From WTFY01 sp965220875 (GTDB lineage Bacteria; Pseudomonadota; Gammaproteobacteria; UBA4575), in NCBI GenBank assembly GCA_965220875.1, contig OZ244849.1:1116001-1180000 (forward strand): a DNA stretch of 64,000 nucleotides, in the 5' to 3' direction. Below the pieces are notes generated by a model. The model made no database searches, was not told the DNA's origin, and saw only the letters and a list, made by a program, of their open reading frames with translations. Numbering within the stretch: the stretch's first letter is position 1; every line of letters starts with the position of its first letter. Of this stretch, positions 50,683 to 59,394 are shown piece by piece. A program made the translations under genes and the position numbers.

Positions 50683-50723
50683 GGGTCTCCAGTTCGGTCT
50701 TCCTGTTGTTTTTCCGGTCGAGT

Positions 50724-50800
50724 CGGGGTGTAGCGCAGCCTGGTAGCGCACCGCAATGGGGTTGCGGTGGTCGGAGGTTCAAATCCTCTCACCCCGACCA
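50724..50800 (+). tRNA. tRNA-Pro (GGG)
   Basis: A 77-nt tRNA. The acceptor is CGGGGTG / CACCCCG with discriminator A and encoded CCA; the D-arm is GCGCAGCCTGGTAGCGC, the anticodon stem-loop CCGCA-ATGGGGT-TGCGG gives GGG, and the T-arm is GGAGGTTCAAATCCTCT. It lies 41 bases after the MerR gene. Confidence 0.96.
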
Positions 50801-51196
50801 TGAATCGCTGGTCCTTACCGGGGGCATGGGGTAACACACTTGGGGCGAAGGAGCGGTCCCCGGCGAGCTGCGCCCTGAAACCGTATTCGGTGCGGGATGC
50901 CCAAGTCATTCAGCATGTCACCTGGTCCTGCCGTCCTGTCAGGTGCTTGTCCGGAAGTTCACTCCGAATGCTGTTTTGTGTACCCTATGCGCCGGTGCAT
51001 ACAGTTTCAATGTACGGTGAAGTACGATGTGAGCCTGCAGGAATGAGAACATCCCTGCGGGATTTCCATTCCGGTGCCATGGGACATGCAGGATGTTCCT
51101 GACAAGATCTGCCGGCTTTACACGCATTAACAGAGAACTCCTGGGGCCTGTCTGAAGGGGCATTTGGGACGGCAACAGGAAAAATTCATTTAACAG
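50801..51196. other. Intergenic region before lepB, no gene recognised
   Basis: About 396 bases between tRNA-Pro and lepB. Open frames here (plus 50767-51102, minus 50679-50909) overlap the tRNA and have no family match, so I call no gene. lepA, which usually precedes lepB, is absent. No strong promoter or terminator was recognised. Confidence 0.5.
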
Positions 51197-52039
51197 ATGT
51201 CGATGGATATTCACATGGACCTGGAGTTGCTTCTTGTAATCGGGACGCTTGTCACAGGCGCGGTATGGCTGCTCGACAGGATGTTCCTGAGAAAACGCCG
51301 TACAGGGGTGTCCCGGCAGAGGACCCGCAAGGACGAGACGGGCGAAGAGGCCAAGCCTGATGCGAAGGCTGCCAAGGAGCCCTGGCATATCGAAACCTGC
51401 AAGTCATTTTTCCCGATCCTGCTGATCGTCCTGATCCTTCGTGCATTCGTCGCTGAGCCCTTTCGAATTCCCTCGGGTTCCATGATGCCCACCCTGCTGC
51501 ATGGTGACTTCATCCTGGTGAACAAGTTCACTTACGGCATCCGGTTGCCCGTGCTGCATGCCAAGATCATGGATACCGGGGCACCCCGCAGGGGAGATGT
51601 CGCAGTGTTCCGGTTTCCTGTCAATCCTGCGGACGACTACATCAAGCGTATCATTGGTCTTCCCGGTGACCGGATCGAGTACCGGAACAAGACAGTGTTT
51701 GTCAACGACAGGCCCATGCAGCAGGCGTCAAATGGCGTATACCGTGGCACGGGTTCCAACAGTGTCATGAACGGTATTCCCGTGTTCAGTGAAGACCTGG
51801 AGGTAATCAGGCACGATGTGATGATCACGTATCCGAGATACAACATACCGATCGTCGAGGTCGTTCCGGAAAATCACTATTTTGTCATGGGGGATAACCG
51901 CGACCACAGCAGTGACAGTCGAAGCTGGGGATTCGTTCCGGAAGAGAACCTGGTAGGGCGTGCCTTCCTGGTGTGGATGAACTGGGATTTTGCCGGGAAG
52001 AAATTCGATTTCGGCCGTATTGGCAAGAAAATCATCTAG
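51197..52039 (+). CDS. lepB: Signal peptidase I
   Basis: A 280-residue type I signal peptidase. Two membrane helices (about 8-25, LELLLVIGTLVTGAVWLL; and about 71-88, FFPILLIVLILRAFV) frame a basic cytoplasmic loop. The catalytic Ser is in FRIPSGSMMPTLL, the general-base Lys in DDYIKRIIGLPGD, and box E is VMGDNRDHSSDSR. It cleaves signal peptides at the outer face of the inner membrane. It heads the lepB-rnc-era-recO-pdxJ-acpS-cysM run, without lepA or the usual small DUF4845 gene before rnc. Confidence 0.96.
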   Translation: MSMDIHMDLELLLVIGTLVTGAVWLLDRMFLRKRRTGVSRQRTRKDETGEEAKPDAKAAKEPWHIETCKSFFPILLIVLILRAFVAEPFRIPSGSMMPTLLHGDFILVNKFTYGIRLPVLHAKIMDTGAPRRGDVAVFRFPVNPADDYIKRIIGLPGDRIEYRNKTVFVNDRPMQQASNGVYRGTGSNSVMNGIPVFSEDLEVIRHDVMITYPRYNIPIVEVVPENHYFVMGDNRDHSSDSRSWGFVPEENLVGRAFLVWMNWDFAGKKFDFGRIGKKII

Positions 52040-52248
52040 CGCTTACCCCGGCTTGCCTCTGCCAGGCAATGACTCTGGACGGCGGCGAGCTGTGGGTTCC
52101 GGATTGGTTTCCTGCTGTGCTTGGTATATGATTTGCAGTCGTGCAGATATATACGCTTTGCAGCAAAACCAGCCACAGCCATGCAGGGCAATGCCCGTTC
52201 GGGCCCTAGCCATGTTCAGTATCCTCCAGAAGACTGACAGAAAGTAGA

Positions 52249-52917
52249 TTGAGCTTTGGAGACCTTCTAGACGAGACCTTCCAGGCCTCGGAATATTACC
52301 GGCAGGCTCTCACCCACCGAAGCGCCGGCGCCGACAACAACGAAAGGCTGGAGTATCTCGGTGATTCACTGCTGGGATTTTTCATCACGGAGTGGCTGTT
52401 CCACCGGTATCCCTGGCATTCCGAGGGGGATCTCACACAGCTTCGTGCCTACCTTGTAAGGGGAGAGACGCTGGCGGCAATTGCCCGCGAACTCGACCTT
52501 GGAGAGTACCTCTTGCTGGGCGCGGGGGAGCTGAAGACAGGTGGAGCACAGCGTGTCTCGATCTTGGCGGATGCCGTGGAAGCGCTGATCGGCGCAATGT
52601 ACCTGTCTGCAGGACTGGACCAGGCCAGGAAGCTGGTGATGGGCCTGTACCGAACCAGGCTTGAATCGATTCCGGCACTGGACCAGCTCAGGGATGCCAA
52701 GACCAAGCTGCAGGAACTGCTGCAGTCCAGGGGCATGAGCCTGCCCCGGTATGTCTTGCAGAAACAGTCCAGGAGATCTGGCCACGACCTGTTCACGATC
52801 GAGTGTGTGGTCGAGGGTTGCAAGGAAAAGTTCATCGTTACGGGCAAGAGCCGTCGCAGTGCCGAACAGGATGCGGCCGAGCTGGCCTATGCGTACATGT
52901 CCGGCCTGGGCATTTGA
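52249..52917 (+). CDS. rnc: Ribonuclease III
   Basis: A 222-residue RNase III that processes rRNA and double-stranded RNA. The catalytic signature is NERLEYLGDSLLG; the second acidic cluster is in LADAVEALIGAMY, and the C-terminal dsRNA-binding domain is DAKTKLQELLQSRGM through GKSRRSAEQDAAELAY. The start is TTG at 52249: a stop lies close upstream in frame and no ATG precedes the conserved region. The 209-base gap from lepB has no credible gene. Confidence 0.95.
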   Translation: MSFGDLLDETFQASEYYRQALTHRSAGADNNERLEYLGDSLLGFFITEWLFHRYPWHSEGDLTQLRAYLVRGETLAAIARELDLGEYLLLGAGELKTGGAQRVSILADAVEALIGAMYLSAGLDQARKLVMGLYRTRLESIPALDQLRDAKTKLQELLQSRGMSLPRYVLQKQSRRSGHDLFTIECVVEGCKEKFIVTGKSRRSAEQDAAELAYAYMSGLGI

Positions 52918-52926
52918 GGGCTTGGC

Positions 52927-53811
52927 ATGCCTGACGATCCGAAGTGTGGTTTCGTGAGCATCGTCGGCCGCGCCAATGTGGGCAAGTCGACATTGTTCAA
53001 CAAGCTGCTGGGTGACCAGTTGTCGGTGACCACGTACAAGCCGCACACCACGCGGCACAACATAAGGGGTATCCTGACACTGGAACGGTGCCAGCTGGTC
53101 CTGATAGATACCCCGGGGATACAACTGGGCAACCGTAGGCTGATGAACAGGGTGCTGCTCAACAATGCCTTGTCCTCGTTGCAGGAAGTGGACGTGATCC
53201 TGATGCTGGTCGAGCCGGACACCTGGAACCACGAAGATGAATACCTGCTTGGGCATGTCCGCCAGGCACAAAAGCCGGTCGTGCTGATGATCAACAAGGT
53301 GGACAGGATCAGGAACAAGTCTACGCTCCTGCCGTTGATCGACAGGCTGAAGTCACATCACGCCTTCAGCAGTATCGTTCCTTTTTCCGCCCTGTACGAC
53401 CGGGAGGTGACCGGGCTGATAGAGGAGTTGTGCGCCTTTTGTCCGGCCTCGGATTTCCTGTTTCCTGCCGACATGAAGTGGGATCGGGATGACCGTTTCG
53501 TCATCTCGGAAGTGGTGCGCGCAGTAGCGATGACGCTGTTGCAAAAAGAATTGCCCTATGCCCTGTACACGGAGGTTGAGCAGCTTGAATTCCAGGACAA
53601 GCTGGTCACGGCCACGGTCATCCTGTGGGTTGAGAAGGACAGTCAGAAACCTATTGTGATCGGGAGAGGAGGGTCAAAACTGAAGGGGATCGGTGAACAT
53701 GCACGCCTGAGGCTCGAACGGGTCTTCAACAGGAAAGTCATGCTGCACACATGGGTCAAGGTGAAGAAGAACTGGCAGGACCAGCAGGGAATCGTATCCC
53801 AGTTCAGGTGA
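52927..53811 (+). CDS. era: GTPase Era
   Basis: A 294-residue Era, an essential GTPase for 16S rRNA maturation and 30S assembly. It has G1 GRANVGKST, G2 in KPHTTRHNIRG, G3 DTPGIQ, G4 NKVD and G5 in FSALYDRE, followed by a type II KH RNA-binding domain with the GxxG loop GRGGSKLKGIG and LRLERVFNRKVML. ATG 52927 lies 9 bases after rnc, the usual pair. Confidence 0.97.
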   Translation: MPDDPKCGFVSIVGRANVGKSTLFNKLLGDQLSVTTYKPHTTRHNIRGILTLERCQLVLIDTPGIQLGNRRLMNRVLLNNALSSLQEVDVILMLVEPDTWNHEDEYLLGHVRQAQKPVVLMINKVDRIRNKSTLLPLIDRLKSHHAFSSIVPFSALYDREVTGLIEELCAFCPASDFLFPADMKWDRDDRFVISEVVRAVAMTLLQKELPYALYTEVEQLEFQDKLVTATVILWVEKDSQKPIVIGRGGSKLKGIGEHARLRLERVFNRKVMLHTWVKVKKNWQDQQGIVSQFR

Positions 53812-53833
53812 AGGCAAGCGGGCGGGATCGAGA

Positions 53834-54538
53834 GTGAAAGTGCTGTTGCAACCGGCCTACTGCATGCACGCGAGGCCTTTTCGCGAATCGAGTCATATTG
53901 CCGAAATGCTGACACCCGAATACGGCCTGGTATCCTGTGTGCACAGGGGTTCGAGAAGGCGCACCGGTTCTGCAAAATCGCTGTTCACGCCCATGCTGAT
54001 TTCCTGGAGTGGGCGCGGTGAGTTGTATACCCTGATACATGCCGAGGCGGATGGCCACTCGCACATAGTCTCGCCGGATGCCTGTATCGTCGGCATGTAT
54101 CTGAATGAACTGGTCTTGAGGCTGATTCCCAAATCCAGTCCGAGCAGGGAGATTTTCGATCTGTACAGGAGTGTCGTGACCGCACTGGGCGACAGCATGC
54201 AAAGACGTGCTAAGCTGTTGCGCCTTTTTGAGGTCGAGTTGCTCGAACTGACCGGGCACGGGCTTTTCCTGGACAAGGAAGCGGACCATGAGACCGAGAT
54301 ACAGCGCGAAGGACTCTATCGGTATGATGTGGATGCAGGTGCAGTCCGGATACATCGCGCAAGCAGTGCATGGAATGTGGTCAGTGGGGCAGCGCTGATT
54401 GCACTGCGGTCTCCCTTGGCCATGGATCCGGCCTGCCTCGACGAGACGAAAAGATTCATGCGCGGTGTGCTGAGTTGTCATATAGGTGGCCGGCCCTTGC
54501 GGAGCCGGGAAATACTGCAATTCATGCAGGCGCCCTGA
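53834..54538 (+). CDS. recO: DNA repair protein RecO
   Basis: A 234-residue RecO, which helps RecR load RecA on SSB-coated DNA. It has an N-terminal OB fold (ESSHIAEMLTPEYGLVSCVHRGSR) and helical C-terminal domain (YLNELVLRLIPKSSPSREIF; LLRLFEVELLELTGHG). No zinc-finger cysteines are present, as in many gammaproteobacterial RecOs. The start is GTG at 53834, 22 bases after era. Confidence 0.9.
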   Translation: MKVLLQPAYCMHARPFRESSHIAEMLTPEYGLVSCVHRGSRRRTGSAKSLFTPMLISWSGRGELYTLIHAEADGHSHIVSPDACIVGMYLNELVLRLIPKSSPSREIFDLYRSVVTALGDSMQRRAKLLRLFEVELLELTGHGLFLDKEADHETEIQREGLYRYDVDAGAVRIHRASSAWNVVSGAALIALRSPLAMDPACLDETKRFMRGVLSCHIGGRPLRSREILQFMQAP

Positions 54539-54571
54539 GCGGGTGAAATCTGAACAGGCTTGGAGTCTACG

Positions 54572-55306
54572 ATGAATGCTGAATCCGGAATACGACTGGG
54601 TGTGAACCTTGATCATGTCCTGACGATCCGCCAGGCGCGGGGTACGGACTATCCTGACTTCGAACAGGCGATAGCAGCAGCTGAACGTGCCGGTGCGGAC
54701 GGCATCACGATGCACTTGCGCGAAGACCGCCGCCACGTCCAGGATGAAGATGTATATCTTGCAAGACGCGTGATCCGGACCAGCATGAACCTTGAGATGG
54801 CAGCTACCGATGAGATGCGTGACATCGCCCTGGAAGTGAGGCCCCAGAACTGTTGCATCGTGCCTGAAAAGCGGATGGAATTGACCACGGAAGGTGGTCT
54901 CGATGTGATTGCGCACCGGGCGAGAATCAGCGATCTTGTTGCTGCACTGAAAGATGCCGGCATCGCCGTGTCTCTCTTTATAGAACCTGACGAGAAGGTC
55001 GTCGACGCCGCGGCCCGCTCCGGTGCCACGGTGGTCGAGCTGCATACGGGTGTGTATGCCGAAGCCCGGGGCGGTGCACAGGGAAGGGAGCTTGACAGGA
55101 TCCGCGCGGCGGCCCGGCATGCGGCCTCGCTGGGCCTGGTCGTGAATGCGGGGCACGGGCTGCACTGTGGTAATGTGTTGCCGATAGCCAGGATCGAAAA
55201 CATGCACGAACTGAACATCGGCCACTCGATCGTTGCCGACGGACTGTTCGTGGGTCTGGAGGAGGCGACAAGAAGAATGAAAGCTGCCATGCATGCGGAA
55301 GTCTGA
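54572..55306 (+). CDS. pdxJ: Pyridoxine 5'-phosphate synthase
   Basis: A 244-residue PdxJ that condenses 1-deoxyxylulose 5-phosphate with 3-amino-2-oxopropyl phosphate to pyridoxine 5'-phosphate. Motifs are RLGVNLDHVLTIRQARGTDY, GADGITMHLREDRRHVQDED, NLEMAATDEM, CIVPEKRMELTTEGGLD, VELHTGVYA and VNAGHGLHCGNV. ATG 54572 is chosen; the frame opens at TTG 54560, but TTGGAG there is better read as the ribosome site. SerC, in the same cofactor route, is also in this window. Confidence 0.96.
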   Translation: MNAESGIRLGVNLDHVLTIRQARGTDYPDFEQAIAAAERAGADGITMHLREDRRHVQDEDVYLARRVIRTSMNLEMAATDEMRDIALEVRPQNCCIVPEKRMELTTEGGLDVIAHRARISDLVAALKDAGIAVSLFIEPDEKVVDAAARSGATVVELHTGVYAEARGGAQGRELDRIRAAARHAASLGLVVNAGHGLHCGNVLPIARIENMHELNIGHSIVADGLFVGLEEATRRMKAAMHAEV

Positions 55307-55307
55307 C

Positions 55308-55694
55308 ATGCAGTTGATCGGTGCAGGCGTGGATATCGTGGACAATCGGCGTATACACAGGATCTATAGCCGCTATTCGCGGGCGTTTTCGAGTAGAATC
55401 CTGCATGTTGCCGAGCTGGCCGAATTTTCTGAAAAACGTGACAAGACCAGGTACCTGGCCAGCCGTTTTTCGGTCAAGGAGGCCATCGCCAAGGCATTCG
55501 GAACGGGTATCCGGGGCCAGATGTCGTGGGGAAACATATGTGTTACCTCAGACTCCCTGGGCAGGCCCGTGGCCAGATTTGAAACTCCCTTGCTGGCCCA
55601 GATCGGCATGGATGAACTGGAAGTGGCTGTGAGCATTTCCCATGAGAAACACTATACGATCGCCTATGCGATCGCCTTTGGAAAGCATGTATGA
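55308..55694 (+). CDS. acpS: Holo-[acyl-carrier-protein] synthase
   Basis: A 128-residue AcpS-type phosphopantetheinyl transferase. It has GAGVDIVDNRRI (metal-binding Asp), YLASRFSVKEAIAKAFGTGI (Glu/Lys/Ala helix) and VSISHEKHYTIAYAIA. It converts apo-ACP to holo-ACP, so it could also activate the carrier protein coded at 12441 (inference). ATG 55308 follows the pdxJ stop by 1 base, and the gene end overlaps cysM by 4 bases. Confidence 0.95.
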   Translation: MQLIGAGVDIVDNRRIHRIYSRYSRAFSSRILHVAELAEFSEKRDKTRYLASRFSVKEAIAKAFGTGIRGQMSWGNICVTSDSLGRPVARFETPLLAQIGMDELEVAVSISHEKHYTIAYAIAFGKHV

Positions 55695-56584
55695 GCATAC
55701 CCACCATTGAACATTTTGTTGGCAATACGCCGCTGGTACGCCTGCAACGGCTGCCCGGTTCCACCTCGAACCTGGTGCTGGGCAAGCTTGAAGGCAACAA
55801 TCCGGCAGGCTCCGTGAAAGACAGGCCGGCCCTGAGCATGATCGTCGAAGCAGAACGGCGTGGTGAAATCCGTCCGGGGGACTGCCTGATAGAGGCCACC
55901 AGCGGCAATACCGGGATCGCCCTTGCAATGGTGGCAGCGATGAAGGGATACCGGATGCAGCTGATTATGCCCGAGAACATGAGCCTGGAACGCCGCGCGT
56001 CCATGCAGGCCTTCGGGGCCGAACTGATCCTGGTGACAGTAGAAGAAGGCATGGAAGGGGCGCGAGATCTGGCCCTGAAGATGCAGGAGAAAGGAAAGGG
56101 CAAGGTGCTCGACCAGTTTGCAAATCCGGACAATCCGCTTTCCCACTACCGCAGCACCGGCCCCGAGATCTGGCGTGACACCGGGGGACGAATTACGCAC
56201 TTCGTGAGCTCCATGGGCACGACCGGAACCATTATGGGTACCTCGAGGTACCTGAAAGAAATGAATCCCGGAATCCAGATTATCGGCGTGGAGCCTTCCG
56301 AGGGATCCAAAATCGCCGGAATCCGAAAATGGCCCGAGGCCTATATCCCTGAAATATTCGATGCAAGGGCAGTGAACCGGATGATCGAGGTGACACAGCA
56401 GGAGGCAGAGGACATGATGAGGAGGCTGGGCAGGGAAGAAGGCATATTCTGCGGGGTTTCGTCCGGTGGAGCTGTCGCAGCCGCTCTCAGGATTTCCGGG
56501 GAAGTGCAGGATGCAGTGATTGTCACGATTGTTTGCGACCGCGGCGATCGCTATCTGTCCACGGGCCTGTTTTCTGAGGAATAG
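55691..56584 (+). CDS. cysM: Cysteine synthase B
   Basis: A 297-residue O-acetylserine sulfhydrylase of the CysM type. The PLP lysine is in NPAGSVKDRPALSM (about residue 42), then EATSGNTGIALAMVAAMKGY, SMGTTGTIMGTSRYL, and GGVS-like ICGVSSGG in the form IFCGVSSGGAVAAAL. CysM accepts thiosulfate as well as sulfide. It follows acpS with an ATGA overlap, the usual pdxJ-acpS-cysM order. Confidence 0.94.
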   Translation: MSIPTIEHFVGNTPLVRLQRLPGSTSNLVLGKLEGNNPAGSVKDRPALSMIVEAERRGEIRPGDCLIEATSGNTGIALAMVAAMKGYRMQLIMPENMSLERRASMQAFGAELILVTVEEGMEGARDLALKMQEKGKGKVLDQFANPDNPLSHYRSTGPEIWRDTGGRITHFVSSMGTTGTIMGTSRYLKEMNPGIQIIGVEPSEGSKIAGIRKWPEAYIPEIFDARAVNRMIEVTQQEAEDMMRRLGREEGIFCGVSSGGAVAAALRISGEVQDAVIVTIVCDRGDRYLSTGLFSEE

Positions 56585-56599
56585 GGGGCATCATCCTGC

Positions 56600-57367
56600 A
56601 TGAATGTGTTTGTCTTTGATATCGAGACGGTGCCGGATATCGAGTCCGGCAAGAAAATCCACGATCTTGACGGGCTGTCTGACAGGGATGTAATCCGGGC
56701 GATGGAACAGCTGCGCGGCCAGCAGACCGGGAATACCTTCATGCCGCATTACCTGCAGCGTATCGTGGCCATCTCGGTGGTACTGGAGCGTGATGAAACG
56801 GTCAAGGTATGGTCCCTTGGCTCTGCAGATTCAGGTGAGAAGGAATTGCTGGAGCGTTTCTTCGCAGGGCTGGAGCAATTCAACCCGACGCTGGTGTCGT
56901 GGAACGGGAGCGGGTTCGATCTGCCTGTCATCCAGTTTCGCGCCCTGCTGCACGGCGTGGATGCCCACCACTACTGGCAGACGGGAGACGAGGACACCAG
57001 CTTTCGCTTCAACAACTATCTCAGCCGCTATCACTGGCGTCACGTTGACCTGATGGACGTGCTGGCCGCTTACCAGCCCCGCGCCTTTGCAAAGCTGGAC
57101 CATATTGCGGTGATGCTCGGATTTCCTGGCAAGCATGGCATGGATGGGAGCAGCGTGTGTGAGGCATGGCTCGCCGGCGAACAGGAATCGATCCGCAACT
57201 ATTGTGAAACCGATGCGCTGAACACCTACCTGGTCTGGCTGTGTTTTGAAAAGATGCGCGGGAAGCTCTCCGAGCGCGGCTACGTGAGAAAGGTCGAGCG
57301 GGTCAGGAACTGCCTGGAGCAGACGCGAAAGCCCCACCTTGACGAGTTCCTGCGTCAGTGGACTTAG
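56600..57367 (+). CDS. 3'-5' exonuclease, PolB-like DEDDy family
   Basis: A 255-residue DEDD-superfamily exonuclease related to the proofreading domain of DNA polymerase B. The metal-binding motifs are ExoI VFVFDIETVPD (Asp7, Glu9), ExoII LVSWNGSGFDLPVIQ, and ExoIII YCETDALNTYLVW with the Tyr of a DEDDy site. It occurs next to cysM in many gammaproteobacteria, with unknown biological role. It converges with dapE, overlapping by 4 bases. Confidence 0.88.
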   Translation: MNVFVFDIETVPDIESGKKIHDLDGLSDRDVIRAMEQLRGQQTGNTFMPHYLQRIVAISVVLERDETVKVWSLGSADSGEKELLERFFAGLEQFNPTLVSWNGSGFDLPVIQFRALLHGVDAHHYWQTGDEDTSFRFNNYLSRYHWRHVDLMDVLAAYQPRAFAKLDHIAVMLGFPGKHGMDGSSVCEAWLAGEQESIRNYCETDALNTYLVWLCFEKMRGKLSERGYVRKVERVRNCLEQTRKPHLDEFLRQWT

Positions 57368-58491
57368 GCCAGGAGTTCCTGCAGCACCGCCTCGTAGATC
57401 CTTTCCAGCTGTTCGAGCTCCGACATGTCAATGTGCTCGTCCACCTTGTGAATACTTTCGTTTACAGGACCGAGCTCAACGACCTGTGCGCCGGTCGGTG
57501 CAATGAACCTCCCGTCCGACGTGCCGCCGCTCGTGGACAGTTCGGGTTTGAGCTTTACGATGTCCTGTACTGCCTTTTCACAGGCCTGTACGAGCCGGCC
57601 AGGCTTGCAGTAGAACGGGTTTCCCGAAAGATGCCACTCCACGGCATGGTCCAGCCCGTGGCGGTCAAGAACTTCCCGGACCCGGTCCTGGATGGTTTCG
57701 GAACTGGTTTCTGTTGAAAACCGCACGTTGAAATCGACTTTCAGCGTTCCCGGAATCACGTTCGAAGCACCGGTCCCGGCATGGATGTTGGAAACCTGGA
57801 GGCTCGTCGCGGGAAAATGTTCATTGCCGGCATCCCAGTCGATGGAGACCAGTTCGGCAAGTGCGGGCGCGAAATCATGGATCGGGTTGCATGCCGCCAG
57901 GGGGTAGGCGACGTGGCCCTGTATGCCGGCAATATGCAGCGTAGCGGAAAGCGAGCCGCGCCGACCGATTTTCAGGGTGTCACCCGCCGTTTTTGAACTG
58001 GTGGGTTCGCCCACGATACACCAGTCGATGTGCTCGCCCCGGGCCTGCAGCTGTTCGATGACTTTTGCCGTACCGTCGATAGCAGGACCCTCCTCGTCGC
58101 TGGTGAGCAGCAGGGCGATTGAACCTGAATGCCCGGGGTGCGTCCGGACAAAGCTTTCACAGGCGACGGTCATGGCTGCAATGCTGGATTTCATGTCTGC
58201 CGCACCTCGCCCGTACAGGCGGCCTTCACGTATTGTCGGTTCGAAGGGTGCGGACGACCAGGATGTATCGGGACCCGGTGGTACGACATCGGTATGCCCG
58301 GCGAAAACAAGCAGCGGTGCCTGGTCGCCGCGGCGAAGCCAGACGTTGTTCACCCCGCCGAAATTCATGGGTTCCATGCTGAAACCGCTGGTCGCAAGTC
58401 GCTCGCTGATCATCGGCTGGCACCCGCAGTCTTCGGGAGTCACCGACGGCCGGGCAATCAGCGCTTTTGCCAGTTCAAGGGTTTCGGACAT
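57364..58491 (-). CDS. dapE: Succinyl-diaminopimelate desuccinylase
   Basis: A 375-residue zinc M20-family amidohydrolase that releases LL-diaminopimelate. Zinc ligands and catalytic residues are visible in VFAGHTDVVPPG (His, Asp), GRGAADMKSSIAAM (Asp), TSDEEGPAID (Glu-Glu), and GGTSDGRFIAPTG with the final His region VGPVNESIHKVDE. It acts after DapC and DapD, coded just upstream, in the succinylase route to lysine and peptidoglycan. The gap to dapD is 65 bases. Confidence 0.96.
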   Translation of the reverse strand: MSETLELAKALIARPSVTPEDCGCQPMISERLATSGFSMEPMNFGGVNNVWLRRGDQAPLLVFAGHTDVVPPGPDTSWSSAPFEPTIREGRLYGRGAADMKSSIAAMTVACESFVRTHPGHSGSIALLLTSDEEGPAIDGTAKVIEQLQARGEHIDWCIVGEPTSSKTAGDTLKIGRRGSLSATLHIAGIQGHVAYPLAACNPIHDFAPALAELVSIDWDAGNEHFPATSLQVSNIHAGTGASNVIPGTLKVDFNVRFSTETSSETIQDRVREVLDRHGLDHAVEWHLSGNPFYCKPGRLVQACEKAVQDIVKLKPELSTSGGTSDGRFIAPTGAQVVELGPVNESIHKVDEHIDMSELEQLERIYEAVLQELLA

Positions 58492-58556
58492 GGCGAGGGG
58501 GAGTATGTTTCGTACTGCAGGCCATAACAGACGGGTTGCCGGTCATGTGCCGCACT

Positions 58557-59384
58557 TCAGTCGGCTGCACGCAGTAACTCGTTGATCCCGACCTTGCTGC
58601 GTGTCTTCTCATCGACCTGCTTGACGATGACCGCACAGTACAGGCTGTAGCGTCCATCCTTGGAAGGGAGGTTGCCCGATACAACGACTGAGCCGGCCGG
58701 GATACGACCATAGCCGATCTCGCCGGTCTCACGGTTGTAGATGCGGGTACTCTTGCCAATGTAGACTCCCATCGAGATTACCGAGCCTTTCTCGACGATG
58801 ACGCCTTCCACCACCTCGGAACGGGCACCGATGAAGCAGTCATCCTCGATGATCGTCGGTGCGGCCTGCAGGGGCTCGAGCACGCCTCCGATGCCCACTC
58901 CTCCTGACAGGTGCACGTTCCTGCCGATCTGTGCGCATGATCCGACCGTGGCCCACGTGTCCACCATGGTTCCGGAATCCACGTAGGCGCCAATATTTAC
59001 GTAGCTGGGCATGAGCACGACATCCGAGGCGATGTAGGCCCCGTGTCTCGCCATTGCCGGCGGCACGATCCGCACACCCTGCTGGCGGATTGCAGCATCG
59101 TCCATCTTCGAGAACTTGCCCGCGACCTTGTCATAGTATTTAGTGAACCCTGCATGGCTGACCTGGTTTTCCTGGATGCGAAACGAAAGCAGTACCGCTT
59201 TCTTAAGCCATTCGTGCACAACCCAGCGGTCACCCTGCTTTTCGGCCACCCTGAGTGCTCCGCAGTCGAGTTGCCCGAGCGTGTGCATGACAGCCTCGCG
59301 GGTGTCCGCATCCACTGTAGCGGGGGTGATCCCGGAGCAGTTCTCAAAGGCCCGTTCCACGGTTTCCCGGTAGGTGTTGCTCAT
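58557..59384 (-). CDS. dapD: 2,3,4,5-tetrahydropyridine-2,6-dicarboxylate N-succinyltransferase
   Basis: A 275-residue DapD with a left-handed beta-helix of hexapeptide repeats (VVLMPSYVNIGAYVDSG, TVGSCAQIGRNVHLSGGVGI, FIGARSEVVEGVIVEKGSVI). It succinylates tetrahydrodipicolinate. The start is ATG 59384, which gives the N-terminus MSNTYRETVERAFEN and a GGAGAA ribosome site; the longer frame overlaps dapC. The ATG is 10 bases after the dapC stop. Confidence 0.96.
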   Translation of the reverse strand: MSNTYRETVERAFENCSGITPATVDADTREAVMHTLGQLDCGALRVAEKQGDRWVVHEWLKKAVLLSFRIQENQVSHAGFTKYYDKVAGKFSKMDDAAIRQQGVRIVPPAMARHGAYIASDVVLMPSYVNIGAYVDSGTMVDTWATVGSCAQIGRNVHLSGGVGIGGVLEPLQAAPTIIEDDCFIGARSEVVEGVIVEKGSVISMGVYIGKSTRIYNRETGEIGYGRIPAGSVVVSGNLPSKDGRYSLYCAVIVKQVDEKTRSKVGINELLRAAD

Positions 59385-59394
59385 GTTTTCTCCT

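Noticed and set aside
50679..50909. Minus-strand open frame ending in VGVRGFEPPTTATPLRCATR
   Set aside because: It is the antisense translation of tRNA-Pro, a well-known spurious protein in databases.
51990..52247. Small open frame between lepB and rnc
   Set aside because: Overlaps lepB and lacks the membrane segment expected of the DUF4845 gene usually found there.
53804..55345. 513-codon minus-strand open frame
   Set aside because: Antisense to recO and pdxJ; composition is that of a shadow frame (His/Gln-rich).
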